From positions 1 to 32,412 of the forward strand of contig JADYYS010000025.1 of the NCBI GenBank assembly GCA_020853525.1: a DNA stretch of 32,412 bases. Reading direction: 5' to 3'. Shown piece by piece: positions 11,466 to 19,627 of the stretch; position 1 is the first letter of the stretch; each line of letters opens with the position of its first letter. Source of the DNA: Ardenticatenales bacterium. Its GTDB lineage: Bacteria; Chloroflexota; Anaerolineae; Epilineales; Epilineaceae. A model generated the notes under the pieces. The model was not told where the DNA came from, did no database searches, and saw only the letters and a program-made list of their open reading frames with translations. The position numbers were made by a program, and so were the translations under genes.

Positions 11466-14400
11466 CGTGGCCGCGACCGCGCGGACCGCACTGGCATGCG
11501 CCCTGGGCACGGCGACAATAGCGGCGACCGTGGCGGCGTCCGACGCCGGCCGTGTGCGCGCCGCCCCGACGCCTGCGGCCACTCCCGCAACGACCGTGGC
11601 GCCGCCCGTCGACTTCGCCGACCCGGCGTCGCTCAGCGCCGAGCGAAAGGTGGCGCAGCTGCTGCTCGTCGCCGTGTACGCGCCGGACAGCGCTGCGCCG
11701 CTCGACGAGATCGCACCGCTCGCGGTGGAACTCGGGATCGGCGGCATCGTCCTGCAGACCGGCAGCAACGTGTTCGTCAACCGGCGCGGCGAGCCGCTGC
11801 CGGCGCACATCGCCCAGCTGACGGCCGACATCCAACGGGCGGCTCTGACGCGACCGGACGGCGTGCCGCTGTTCATCGCGGTGGACCATGAGGGCAACGG
11901 CGCGCCGCTGACCCACCTGCGCGAGGGGTTCACGGCCCTCCCATCGGCGATGGCCATCGGCGCCACGTGGGATCCCGCCAACGCGGCGGCCATCGGCGAG
12001 ATCACCGGCCGCGAACTGGCGGCGGTCGGCGTGAACGTCGTCCTCGGCCCGGTGCTCGACGTGCTGGCCAGCACGCACGTCGACAACGGCGGCGACATCG
12101 GCACGCGCGCGTTCGGCGGGCATCCGTACTGGGTGGGACGGATGGGCAGCGCCTACGTGGCCGGGGTCCACGCGGGCAGCGGCGGCCGCGTGTTGACCGT
12201 GGCCAAGCACTTCCCCGGCCACGGCGGCAGCGATCGCCTGCCCGATCAGGACGTCTCGGTGGTCACGAAGGATTTCGCCAGCCTCGAGACGATCGAGCTG
12301 CCCCCGTTCGGCGACGTGACGACCGACCCGCCCGGCGGCGATGCCGCCGCCTCCACCGATGCCCTCATGACGGCCCACATCCGCTACCGCGGCCTGAGCC
12401 GGAACTCACAGCAGGCAAGCCTTCCCGTTTCGTTCGATCGACAGGGGCTGGCGACGCTGTTCGCGCTCGAGCACTTTCGGTTCGGCGCATGGCACAGCGG
12501 CGGCGGACTTGTCGTCTCGGACTCGCTCGGCGTGCCGGCCGTGAAGCGATGGTTCGATCCGAGCGGGCGGACGTTCCCGCACCGACAGATCGCCCGCGAG
12601 GCGCTCATGGCCGGCAACGACGTCCTGATCCTGGCGCAGTTCGCGCAGCGCAACGCCTGGCAGGAGATGCGCGCCAATATCGACGACACCGTCCTCTACT
12701 TCGCCGATGCCTATCGGCGCGATCCGGCCTTCCGCCTGCGGGTGGACACCGCGCTGGCACGCGTGCTCGCCGCCAAGCGCCGCCTCTACCCGTCGTGGTC
12801 GGCCGAACGCGTCGCGGCCAAGCCGGACGCCGTCGCCTCCGACGGCGCCGTCGGAGGCGAGGCAGGCCGCGAGGTCGTGCAGCGGATCGTCGGCCAAGGG
12901 CTGACCGCGTGGACGCTGCCGGAGGTGCCGCCCGGCCGAGGCGATCGAATCGTCCTCATCCATCCCGAGCGGCGGAACGCCCAGCGGCTCTTGACGGACG
13001 ACGGCGGCCCGCTGGCCTGCCCGCTCGAGTCGTGCGGCCTGTCCGACGCGGACTGGCAGCGCCTGTCCGAGCCCGGTCCGACGCTGCTGGAGGGCACGGT
13101 GCTGGCGCGCTATGGACGCCAGGGAGCGGGGCTGATCGCCCCGGAGGACATCCGCTCGTACGCGCTCTGTCAGATCGAACAGGCGCTCAGCCCGGCGCTG
13201 GACATGCCGGCGGGCGCCGAGGCGCCGCCCGGAGACGGCACGGACCTCGGCGCCGTCGGCGCGCCGCCTCCGACGTCCACCGGCGACGGCGCCGCATCGA
13301 CCGCCACCCCGGCCCCGACGCCGCCGCCGGCACTGTTCGGATGCGACCCGGCGCTCGACACCGCGAGCGTGCTGGCCGAACTCGAGGCGGCCGACTGGAT
13401 CGTCGTCGCGTTCGGCGAGCTCGAGCCAGAGGCGATCCGGGCGCTGCGCGGCCAGATCCTGCCCCAGCTCTACCGCATCGCCGCCGTCCACGAGGGACGG
13501 ATCGGCGTGCTCTCGTTCGGTCCCCCGTACTATGTCGACGAGACGAACGCGGCACGCCTCGATGCGCACATCAGCGCCTACACCCGCCTGCCGGCCGCAA
13601 TCGACGCCGCCGTCGCCGCCCTGTTCGGCGACGGCACGCCGTCCGGCCGCTCGCCGGTGACGGTCGAAGAAGCGGGCTACGACCTGGCGGACCGTCTCGA
13701 CCCGGACCCGGCGCTGCCGCTCGTCCTTACGGCCCCCGACCCCGGCGACGGGCCGCCGCCGCGCCGCATCACGCTCCGTGTCGGCCCCGTCATCGACGCG
13801 AACGGGAACCCGGTGCCCGACGGCACGATCGTCGACCTGAGCAGCGATCCGGCCGGCGCGCTCGACCCCGCCGGCAGCCGGATCCTGACGAAGGACGGGG
13901 TGGCGCAAGCCACGGTCACGCTCCTGGAAGGCGGTTCGATCGTCGTGCACGCCCGCTCGGGCGCGGCCGCCGAGGCCGAACCGCTCCGCATCGACGTGCC
14001 CCAGCCACCGACGGCAGTGCCGGCAGCCATGCCGGCCGCGCCGGGCGGGAGGGGGCGCGAGACGGGTCCCGCCGCCGTCGTCGCCGGTGCGGCCGGCCCC
14101 GGCCCGATCGACCTCCTCGCGGCGCTGGCGACAGCGCTCACCGCCGCAATGGGCCTCGCGATCATGCTGCGCGCGGATCGCGGCGCCGCGGCGGGACGGG
14201 CGCTGATCGTCGCCTCGGTGTCGCTGGCCGGGTATTGCGGTTACGCTTCCGCTCTCCGGTTCGGCGCCGTCGACAGGCCGCCCGGCTGGGCGGCGGGGGT
14301 GGACAGCCTGGTCGTGGCGGGGGCGGGCGCGGTCGTGGGGATGCTTGCCGTTATCGTCGGATCATGGTGGCGACGAGATCGAGCGTTGGCCGACGACTAG
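11458..14400 (+). CDS. Surface-anchored GH3 glycosidase (beta-N-acetylhexosaminidase-like) with Ig-like domain
   Basis: A 980-aa exported protein. After a signal-like N-terminus (ALACALGTATIAATVAAS) the GH3 catalytic domain spans about 55-450, with IAVDHEGNG, KHFPGHG (K250) and the nucleophile context VVSDS (D355). The D-S-H loop that supplies the general acid/base of typical NagZ is not evident; GGSDRLPDQD stands in its place. A second domain (about 480-760) includes a Pro/Thr linker. It is followed by an invasin-like Ig domain (about 772-850) and two or three hydrophobic segments (about 885-970) ending in WWRRDR, a membrane anchor. The GTG at 11458 overlaps the TrpF-like gene. A peptidoglycan or extracellular amino-sugar substrate is inference. 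Confidence 0.85.
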   Translation: MRSVAATARTALACALGTATIAATVAASDAGRVRAAPTPAATPATTVAPPVDFADPASLSAERKVAQLLLVAVYAPDSAAPLDEIAPLAVELGIGGIVLQTGSNVFVNRRGEPLPAHIAQLTADIQRAALTRPDGVPLFIAVDHEGNGAPLTHLREGFTALPSAMAIGATWDPANAAAIGEITGRELAAVGVNVVLGPVLDVLASTHVDNGGDIGTRAFGGHPYWVGRMGSAYVAGVHAGSGGRVLTVAKHFPGHGGSDRLPDQDVSVVTKDFASLETIELPPFGDVTTDPPGGDAAASTDALMTAHIRYRGLSRNSQQASLPVSFDRQGLATLFALEHFRFGAWHSGGGLVVSDSLGVPAVKRWFDPSGRTFPHRQIAREALMAGNDVLILAQFAQRNAWQEMRANIDDTVLYFADAYRRDPAFRLRVDTALARVLAAKRRLYPSWSAERVAAKPDAVASDGAVGGEAGREVVQRIVGQGLTAWTLPEVPPGRGDRIVLIHPERRNAQRLLTDDGGPLACPLESCGLSDADWQRLSEPGPTLLEGTVLARYGRQGAGLIAPEDIRSYALCQIEQALSPALDMPAGAEAPPGDGTDLGAVGAPPPTSTGDGAASTATPAPTPPPALFGCDPALDTASVLAELEAADWIVVAFGELEPEAIRALRGQILPQLYRIAAVHEGRIGVLSFGPPYYVDETNAARLDAHISAYTRLPAAIDAAVAALFGDGTPSGRSPVTVEEAGYDLADRLDPDPALPLVLTAPDPGDGPPPRRITLRVGPVIDANGNPVPDGTIVDLSSDPAGALDPAGSRILTKDGVAQATVTLLEGGSIVVHARSGAAAEAEPLRIDVPQPPTAVPAAMPAAPGGRGRETGPAAVVAGAAGPGPIDLLAALATALTAAMGLAIMLRADRGAAAGRALIVASVSLAGYCGYASALRFGAVDRPPGWAAGVDSLVVAGAGAVVGMLAVIVGSWWRRDRALADD

Positions 14401-14595
14401 GGTGTGTTTGCATAGGGTGGCCACGGAAGAGACCGGCGGCTGAAGCCGGCCGGCTGATGGCCTTCGGCCATTGCGCCCGCCGTCGCGGGCGCTTCAAACC
14501 TCGGGGTGCCCGCGAAGGCGGGCACCATGGCGACCCGCTAGGGGCGCCTCCAGCCGGCCAGCTTTAGCTGCCGGAACTGGGTTTGCAGACACGCC
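14401..14595. mobile_element. MITE-like hairpin-rich element
   Basis: The ends GGTGTGTTTGCA (14401-14412) and, inverted, TGCAGACACGCC (14584-14595) form 12-bp terminal inverted repeats with two mismatches. The flanks are CTAG on the left, overlapping the GH3 stop, and CTGG on the right, resembling the YTAR target duplication of IS5-type elements with one mismatch. Inside are four successive hairpins: 14457-14471, 14473-14492, 14506-14525 and 14554-14574 (one bulge). There is no transposase or coding capacity, so it would be non-autonomous if mobile. The rest of the gap (14596-14667) shows nothing recognisable. Confidence 0.5.
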
Positions 14596-14667
14596 CTGGT
14601 ACACCACCGGACACGCGCGAGGGTGCCCCCAGCGTTCGGAACCCGGAGACGCTGTCGTGGCGGATTC

Positions 14668-15687
14668 CTAGCCCATCAGGCTGAGGACCGCCGCCGCCAC
14701 CGCCAGCCCCGCCGCCAGCGCCAGCCGGACCGGCCGCCGGCGCAGCTCGGCCCACCAGGTGGGCGGAAGTTCGGAGCGCGCCGCTCCGGACTCGGCGGCG
14801 GTGGTCGCCGAACCGCCCGGCGTCCCGGCGCGCAGCAGCCGGCGCACGGCCGCGATGCTCTCGGGACGGTCGTCCGGGTGCAGGGCGAGGCATGCCATCG
14901 CGATGCTCCCGAGCGCGGTCCGCGCGGACGGGCGCAGCGTGCGCGGGTCGGCCAGGACGGCCGGGTCGATGAAGCGTTCGCTTGCGCTCGCGGGCGCGCG
15001 GCCGGTCAGCAGGTGGTAGAGCGTCGCGCCGAGGCTGTAGATGTCGGCCCGGGCGTCCAGGGCCGCCCCGTCGCCGTACTGCTCGAGCGGCTGGTAGGCG
15101 CGCGTGCCGGCGCCCGTGGCCACCGTGCGCGCCGAGCCGTCGTCGGTCCGCACCTCGAGCGCGAGGCCGAAGTCGACCAGCTTGAGCTGGCCGTCCGGCG
15201 TCAGCTTGATGTTGGAGGGCTTGATGTCACGGTGGATCACGGGCGGTCGCTGCGTGTGCAGGTAGTGGAGCACCTCGCATAGCGCCTCGGCCCACGACCA
15301 GAGCTCGGACTCGTCGATTTGGCGGTCGCGGCGGCGCGCCTCCTCGAGCACGGCCAGCAGATCGCGGCCGGGAACGAAGTCCATCACGAGGTAGTGCCGG
15401 GCGCCGGACGCCGCCGCGGCCGCCGGCGAGCCGTCGAAGCAGTCCGAGACCTTCGGCAGCGCCGGGTGGTCGAGCCGCGCCAGGGTCGTCGCTTCGGCGT
15501 GCAGCGACCGGCGGAGCACGGCGGTCTCCGCCTCGGGCAGGTCCGCCGGGACGACGATCTCCTTGACGGCACACTGGCGTCCCGGCAGGCGCTGATCGTC
15601 GGCCAGCCAGACGGCACCGCTGCCGCCGGCGCCGATGCGCGAGACCACCCGGTAGCGACGATGGAGGAGGGTTCGGTTCGTGGCCAT
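14668..15687 (-). CDS. Membrane-anchored Ser/Thr protein kinase (Hanks type)
   Basis: The 339-aa product is a eukaryotic-like Ser/Thr kinase. It has the glycine loop GAGGSG (19-24), the ATP lysine K42 in CAVKEI, the catalytic loop HRDIKPSN (D154), DFG, and an activation-segment end GTRAYQPLEQY in place of APE, as is usual in bacterial kinases of this type. A basic linker and one C-terminal hydrophobic segment (LALAAGLAVAAAVLSL) tether it to the membrane, with no extracellular sensor domain. The ATG at 15687 gives MATNRTLLHRRYRV, a normal kinase start; an in-frame start at 15768 would add 27 Pro-rich residues. It is divergent from an FHA-domain regulator, its plausible phospho-target or reader. 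Confidence 0.93.
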   Translation of the reverse strand: MATNRTLLHRRYRVVSRIGAGGSGAVWLADDQRLPGRQCAVKEIVVPADLPEAETAVLRRSLHAEATTLARLDHPALPKVSDCFDGSPAAAAASGARHYLVMDFVPGRDLLAVLEEARRRDRQIDESELWSWAEALCEVLHYLHTQRPPVIHRDIKPSNIKLTPDGQLKLVDFGLALEVRTDDGSARTVATGAGTRAYQPLEQYGDGAALDARADIYSLGATLYHLLTGRAPASASERFIDPAVLADPRTLRPSARTALGSIAMACLALHPDDRPESIAAVRRLLRAGTPGGSATTAAESGAARSELPPTWWAELRRRPVRLALAAGLAVAAAVLSLMG

Positions 15688-15730
15688 GGTGGGTCGAGGG
15701 CGCTCTTGGGGTGCGACGGACGTCGCAGGC

Positions 15731-15760
15731 TTGTCACCAACCGGCGGTGGCGGGTAGGCT
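15731..15760 (+). promoter_or_regulatory. Promoter of the FHA regulator gene
   Basis: TTGTCA (15731-15736), an 18-bp spacer and TAGGCT (15755-15760) read on the plus strand. Transcription would start near 15767, about 90 nt before the ATG. The -10 overlaps the -10 of the kinase promoter on the other strand. Confidence 0.5.
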
Positions 15761-15784
15761 ACGGCCAAGCGGCGCCCGCGTCAA
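15756..15784 (-). promoter_or_regulatory. Promoter of the Ser/Thr kinase gene
   Basis: On the reverse strand TTGACG (15779-15784) lies 17 bp before TAGCCT (15756-15761). Transcription would start near 15749, about 60 nt before the kinase ATG. It shares its -10 bases with the divergent FHA-gene promoter, so one polymerase would exclude the other. Confidence 0.5.
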
Positions 15785-15858
15785 CGCCCGGACGCGGGGC
15801 GAAGCCTACGGCGGACGGTCGACGCCGGCCGCGGACGATCGGTCACGACGAGGCAGCG

Positions 15859-16488
15859 ATGTCGATTCGAAGCTTGTTGATCCTGCAAGAGGGGCCGGGC
15901 CGTCCTTCCGCGTCATGGACGCTGGAGAGCACCGCGCTTACGATCGGCCGCTCGGACAGCTGCGACGTCGTTCTGGTCGACCGTGAGGTGTCGCGGCGGC
16001 ACGCATCCATCCGCCATGAGGGCGACCACTGGGTCCTCTTCGACCTCGAGAGCCGCAACGGGATCCGGCTGAACGGCAACGCGATCGCGCGCGCGACGCG
16101 CCTGCGCGACGGCGACACGATCGAGATCCCGCCGAGCTATCGGTTCGTCTTCCTGGACGGCGACGCGACGGCGTGGACCGAGGCCGGGCACGCGCTGCGG
16201 CTGCGGGTCGACACCGAGAATCGCCGTGTGGTCCTGAACGGCCAGCCGATCGATCCGCCGCTGACCGTGCCGCAGTACCTGCTGATCGAGCTGCTGGCCA
16301 GCGAGCCGGGCCGCGTGTTCACGCGCGACGAGGTGTGCGACCGGTGCTATCCGGGGTTCACCGACGGCGTCTCCGACCTGGCGATCGAGGGGCTCGTGCG
16401 CCGGCTGCGCAAGCGGCTGGCCGAGGTGGCGCCCGGCACGCCGATCATCGCCCACCAGCGCGGCTACGGCTACCAGCTGCTCATCTGA
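15859..16488 (+). CDS. FHA-domain, OmpR/PhoB-type winged-helix transcription regulator
   Basis: The 209-aa protein joins an N-terminal FHA domain to a C-terminal winged helix. The FHA part (about 20-95) shows TIGRSDSCDVVL, SRRHASI and SRNGIRLNG, the residues that bind phosphothreonine. The C-terminal part (about 110-209) is a Trans_reg_C DNA-binding domain: LTVPQYLLIELLAS, the recognition-helix region around VSDLAIEGLVRRLRKRL, and a hairpin wing IIAHQRGYGYQL. The ATG at 15859 has GAGG a few bases upstream. It has no receiver domain, so activity is probably controlled by binding a phosphorylated partner, most simply the divergent kinase. Function is inferred from domains and context; target genes are unknown. 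Confidence 0.92.
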   Translation: MSIRSLLILQEGPGRPSASWTLESTALTIGRSDSCDVVLVDREVSRRHASIRHEGDHWVLFDLESRNGIRLNGNAIARATRLRDGDTIEIPPSYRFVFLDGDATAWTEAGHALRLRVDTENRRVVLNGQPIDPPLTVPQYLLIELLASEPGRVFTRDEVCDRCYPGFTDGVSDLAIEGLVRRLRKRLAEVAPGTPIIAHQRGYGYQLLI

Positions 16489-16529
16489 GGCAAGCGCGCC
16501 CGCGGGCGCCAACGCGCCGGCTCGTTGCC
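16489..16529. terminator. Hairpin between convergent genes
   Basis: The 51-bp gap between the FHA gene and ctaB, which end towards each other, contains a perfect 14-bp GC palindrome (16496-16509) framed by GGCAA (16489-16493) and TTGCC (16525-16529). It could stop transcription from both sides, though there is no long T run. Confidence 0.4.
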
Positions 16530-16539
16530 GCCCGGCCGC

Positions 16540-17586
16540 TCATCGCGACACGTGGAACCAGGCCAGCGCCGCGAACAGCAGCGGCAGGTAGATCACGGAG
16601 ACCTTCAGGACACGCCGCGCCGCCGCACCCGACCGGAGGCGGGCGAACTGGATCGAGGCGGCGAGGAACGCGGCGCCGAGCACGAGCGCGCACACGGCGT
16701 ACGAACCGCCGACCAGCCCGACGCCCACCGGCAACATGCTGGCCGCGATGAGCAGCACCGTGGAGGCGACGATCTGACGGGCGACGAACCCGCCGGCCGC
16801 CTCGCCGTCGGGCAGGATCCGGAAGCCGGCGCGGGCATAGTCCACGCGGTACATCCAGGCGATCGCCAGGAAGTGCGGCAGCTGCCAGACGAACAGGACG
16901 GCGAACACCGTCCAGCCCGCCAGATCGATCTCGCCGCGCGCCACCGCCCAGCCCATCAGCACGGGCAGCGCACCGGGCACGGAGCCGACGATCGTGGCCA
17001 GCGGCGTGTGGGTCTTCAACGGTGTGTACACGCCGACGTAGCTCAGCACACCGCCGACGGCGGCCCACGCCGCGAGCGGCTCGACGCCCCACAGCACCCG
17101 GACGCCGGCCACGGCCAGGATCCCGCCGAACATGCCGGCTGCCCACGGCTTGAGCCGGCCCATCGGGATCGGCCGCATCGCCGTGCGCCGCATCTGGGCG
17201 TCGCGCCGCCACTCCGCCACCTGGTTCAGCGCGCTCGAACCGCACAGCGCCAGCGCGCTGCCGACGAGGAGCGCGACCAGCCGCGACGCATCGTGCTCCG
17301 TCGGCTGCGCGATCACGTAGGACAGCGCGACGACGGCCAAGCCGAGCGTGGCCAGGCGCGGGCGGACGAGGGCGAGGAGGTCGGACGACAGCGTGCCGGC
17401 CGGCGCGGACGCGACGGGCCGAACGGCGGGGTACGTTTCCACAGCGTTGTCGACGCCGCCGTCGAACCCGCCGTCGAGCCGCTGGCCGAGCCCATTGCCG
17501 ATCCCATTGTCGATCCCATTGTCGATCCCGCCGTCGATCCCGCCGTCGATCCCGGCCTCGAACCGGGCCTCGTGTTGTGGGACCAT
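16540..17586 (-). CDS. ctaB: Protoheme IX farnesyltransferase (heme O synthase)
   Basis: The product (348 aa) is a UbiA-family integral membrane prenyltransferase that converts heme B to heme O for terminal oxidases. The first aspartate-rich motif NQVAEWRRDAQMRRTAMRP and the second-loop region YTPLKTHTPLATIVGSVPGALP are present, with several hydrophobic helices. The ATG at 17586 is chosen for its GGAGG five bases upstream; an in-frame ATG at 17640 lacks such a site. Residues 8-47 are ten copies of a tetrapeptide (mostly xGID/xGVD), encoded by a 12-bp tandem repeat. This is an unusual acidic, Gly-rich cytoplasmic extension. No cytochrome oxidase genes are adjacent. Confidence 0.93.
   Translation of the reverse strand: MVPQHEARFEAGIDGGIDGGIDNGIDNGIGNGLGQRLDGGFDGGVDNAVETYPAVRPVASAPAGTLSSDLLALVRPRLATLGLAVVALSYVIAQPTEHDASRLVALLVGSALALCGSSALNQVAEWRRDAQMRRTAMRPIPMGRLKPWAAGMFGGILAVAGVRVLWGVEPLAAWAAVGGVLSYVGVYTPLKTHTPLATIVGSVPGALPVLMGWAVARGEIDLAGWTVFAVLFVWQLPHFLAIAWMYRVDYARAGFRILPDGEAAGGFVARQIVASTVLLIAASMLPVGVGLVGGSYAVCALVLGAAFLAASIQFARLRSGAAARRVLKVSVIYLPLLFAALAWFHVSR
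17450..17569. repeat. 12-bp tandem repeat inside ctaB
   Basis: Ten consecutive 12-bp units (core tcgatcccgccg or tcgatcccattg on the plus strand) run from 17450 to 17569. The middle units are nearly identical and the outer ones diverged. Because 12 is a multiple of three, the array keeps the reading frame and encodes a tetrapeptide repeat at the CtaB N-terminus. Confidence 0.85.
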
Positions 17587-17995
17587 GCGCGCCTCCGTTT
17601 GTCGGCCTGGCAGCCCGCTTGCCGCGGGTGCCCAGCGCATCGGGGCGCCGTCGACGGCCCATTATACGGCTCGCGTCGCCGTCGGACGACGCGCTGCGCG
17701 CGGACGATCCGCCTCGTTCGGCTTGACAGACAGCGGCGAATCGCAAAGATATGGCGGCCACGTGCGCAGGCGGGCGACCTTTGTCAGTTGATCGTCCGCT
17801 TCCAGTCAAGGAAGTGTCGGCAACAGTTGGGTACACTTGCGCGCTGGGGAACGGGGTATCCGGGGTGCCGTCGCAATCGGTGGCGGGGAACGGCACTTCT
17901 TGAGGCAGATCGACCGTCCGGTGGCCCGCATCTCGCTGCGGCCGATGGGCGGTGTCTTCCAGCGATCACGTCACTTGCACACAGGAGAGCAGCGA
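17587..17995. other. Divergent intergenic region, ctaB / lipoprotein gene
   Basis: A 409-bp stretch with no convincing gene. Reading frames that extend the lipoprotein upstream lack a start signal and give an Arg-rich, non-conserved sequence. It holds the ctaB promoter (17661-17689) on the reverse strand. On the plus strand TTGACA occurs at 17723-17728, but only poor -10 candidates (around 17745-17752) follow, so the lipoprotein promoter is uncertain. Confidence 0.55.
17661..17689 (-). promoter_or_regulatory. Promoter of ctaB (consensus -10)
   Basis: The reverse strand has a perfect TATAAT at 17661-17666. The -35 position with 17-bp spacing (17684-17689, TCGTCC) is weak. Transcription would start near 17654, about 70 nt before the chosen ctaB ATG. 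Confidence 0.5.
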
Positions 17996-19411
17996 ATGGC
18001 CTTGACGCAGACGGCCTATTCGGGTCGCATCGCGGCGCTCGCGTCCATGGCGGGACTCGCGCTCAGCATCAGCGCATGCGATATGGTGAGCGGGATCTTC
18101 GGCGGCACGCCCGAGCCGGACAAGGCGGTGGCGCCGTCCACGTACGGCTCGCCGTGCCTTGAGAGCTACGGCTCGGGCGTTTCGTCCATTGCCGCGACGG
18201 CCGACGGCGGGCGGGAGTACTACATCTCGACCGAGCTGCCCTCGAACGTCGACAAGAACGCGTGGGGCAGGGACAGCCGGGCCGTCTACGAGTACGACGT
18301 CAAGCTGGGGCGCGTGCGCCCGATCGCCTCGACGTGGAACTCGGAGGTCGTCATCGAGCCGTACGCCACGGTGGACGTGCTGCGGCCGACGCAGATCCGC
18401 CCGGTCCAGGTGGCCGAGAAGCTCGAACAGGTGCAGGTCGGTGCGGACGGCAAGCGGATCGTGCTGGCGGTGTCGCGCAAGAACCTGTCCGGCGGCTTGG
18501 CCAGCCTGTACAGCGGCAACGTTCCGCCGACCGGCGCGTCGGTCAGCCTTCGTCCCGGGGACGGCGGCGGGCTGGCGGTTGTGAAGCTCAACGACGACCT
18601 CAACCAGGAGGCGATCCAGACGTTCAGCCTCTCGCCGGACGGCAACAAGCTGGCCGCGATCGTCGGCGATCTGAGCGAGCTGCGGGGCTACGATCTCGAG
18701 GCCGACAAGATCGTCGTCTACAGCCTCGGCACCGACAACGCGATCGAGGTGAGCAACGAGCTGCCGACGCCCGCGACGTCGATCGAGATCGACCGCAAGC
18801 CGGCGATCACGGCCAACGGCGCGCAGCTCATCTGGGCGCCGGACAGCACGAAGATCGCCTACGCCACGGCGCTCGGCATCGGCGGCTGGGCGGTCCAGAT
18901 CCTGGACTTCGCCACCGGCAAGCCGACGCTGGTCCACGCCTTCGAGAACACGACGCAGCCGCAGATCGCCTGGGCGGGCGACGGCGCGTCGCTGTACGTC
19001 GTCTCGACGCTCAACAGCACGTCGGAGTCCTTCGGCGACACGTCCATCCACCGCCTCACGGCGGCCAAGGACGGCAAGACGATCGGCGGCGTCGGGATCA
19101 TCAAGCGCCAGGCGAACTGGAAGACGGTGCCGTCGTTCGTGACGCTCGTCGGCGAGAACATGCTCCTCTTCACGTGGGAGAAGCACGTGTTCCGCTTCAC
19201 GGCCGAGGGCGGCGACCTCACGAAGGCGACGTTCGAGCCGCTGACCGAGCACTACCCGCGCGACGTGAAGGTCCTGGCGCAGCCGATCTACGGCAGCGCC
19301 GCGGCGGATCGCGCCGTGTTCAGCATCAGTGCGCCCGGCATCGGCAACCGCGTCGGGGTGTACACCCACCTGTCGTCGGCCAAGTGCCCGGTCCCGACGC
19401 CCAAGGAATAA
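17996..19411 (+). CDS. Lipoprotein with TolB/WD40-like beta-propeller
   Basis: The 471-aa product begins with a lipoprotein signal: basic N-terminus, hydrophobic core and lipobox ISAC with the acylated cysteine at residue 28, followed by Asp. The rest is beta-rich, with propeller-like repeats such as LSPDGNKLAAIVGD and WAPDSTKIAYATA, a pattern of TolB-type or WD40-like propellers used for protein contacts. The ATG at 17996 has AGGAG eight bases upstream, which outweighs an upstream in-frame GTG at 17837. It is probably anchored on the outer face of the cytoplasmic membrane. A strong terminator follows, so it is transcribed alone. Exact function is unknown. Confidence 0.82.
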   Translation: MALTQTAYSGRIAALASMAGLALSISACDMVSGIFGGTPEPDKAVAPSTYGSPCLESYGSGVSSIAATADGGREYYISTELPSNVDKNAWGRDSRAVYEYDVKLGRVRPIASTWNSEVVIEPYATVDVLRPTQIRPVQVAEKLEQVQVGADGKRIVLAVSRKNLSGGLASLYSGNVPPTGASVSLRPGDGGGLAVVKLNDDLNQEAIQTFSLSPDGNKLAAIVGDLSELRGYDLEADKIVVYSLGTDNAIEVSNELPTPATSIEIDRKPAITANGAQLIWAPDSTKIAYATALGIGGWAVQILDFATGKPTLVHAFENTTQPQIAWAGDGASLYVVSTLNSTSESFGDTSIHRLTAAKDGKTIGGVGIIKRQANWKTVPSFVTLVGENMLLFTWEKHVFRFTAEGGDLTKATFEPLTEHYPRDVKVLAQPIYGSAAADRAVFSISAPGIGNRVGVYTHLSSAKCPVPTPKE

Positions 19412-19450
19412 CGCAACGGGCGGCCTAGCCGCTCGAGGAGCACGCGTACG

Positions 19451-19485
19451 GGCCGGGGGGCAGGGATGCCCTCCGGCCTGTTTCG
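19451..19485 (+). terminator. Rho-independent terminator after the lipoprotein gene
   Basis: A 12-bp stem (19451-19462 with 19467-19478, one G-U pair) with a GGGA loop is followed by TGTTTCG. It lies 40 bp after the stop codon and separates this gene from the paa operon. Confidence 0.7.
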
Positions 19486-19548
19486 TGTCCCGCGAAGGCC
19501 CCTCCCCGGCCGGCCGCGGCGTCGAGACGCGGCCAACTCCGGCCAAGG

Positions 19549-19577
19549 TTGACGCCAAACCGCCTGCCCACTACCGT
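19549..19577 (+). promoter_or_regulatory. Promoter of the paaABCD operon
   Basis: TTGACG (19549-19554), a 17-bp spacer and TACCGT (19572-19577) read towards paaA. The predicted transcription start near 19584 leaves about 40 nt before the GTG start at 19628. The -10 is weak. No PaaR/PaaX-type operator palindrome was recognised. Confidence 0.45.
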
Positions 19578-19627
19578 TGGCGATGTCCGAGCCGCTCCCG
19601 TCCGCCGCCCCTGCTGGAGGTCCCGCC

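Noticed and set aside
11967-14567. An 866-codon frame overlapping the GH3 gene
   Set aside because: Arg-rich shadow in another frame; the GH3 frame has domain motifs and normal composition.
14596-14667. Possible tRNA or small RNA in the gap before the kinase stop
   Set aside because: No cloverleaf, T-loop consensus or terminator was found; no tRNA or rRNA gene was seen anywhere in the window.
15319-15858. Upstream extension of the FHA regulator frame
   Set aside because: It overlaps the divergent kinase gene, lacks a ribosome-binding site, and the FHA protein starts naturally at 15859.
17837-17995. 53-residue N-terminal extension of the lipoprotein
   Set aside because: It would bury the lipoprotein signal peptide inside the protein; the ATG at 17996 has a good ribosome-binding site.
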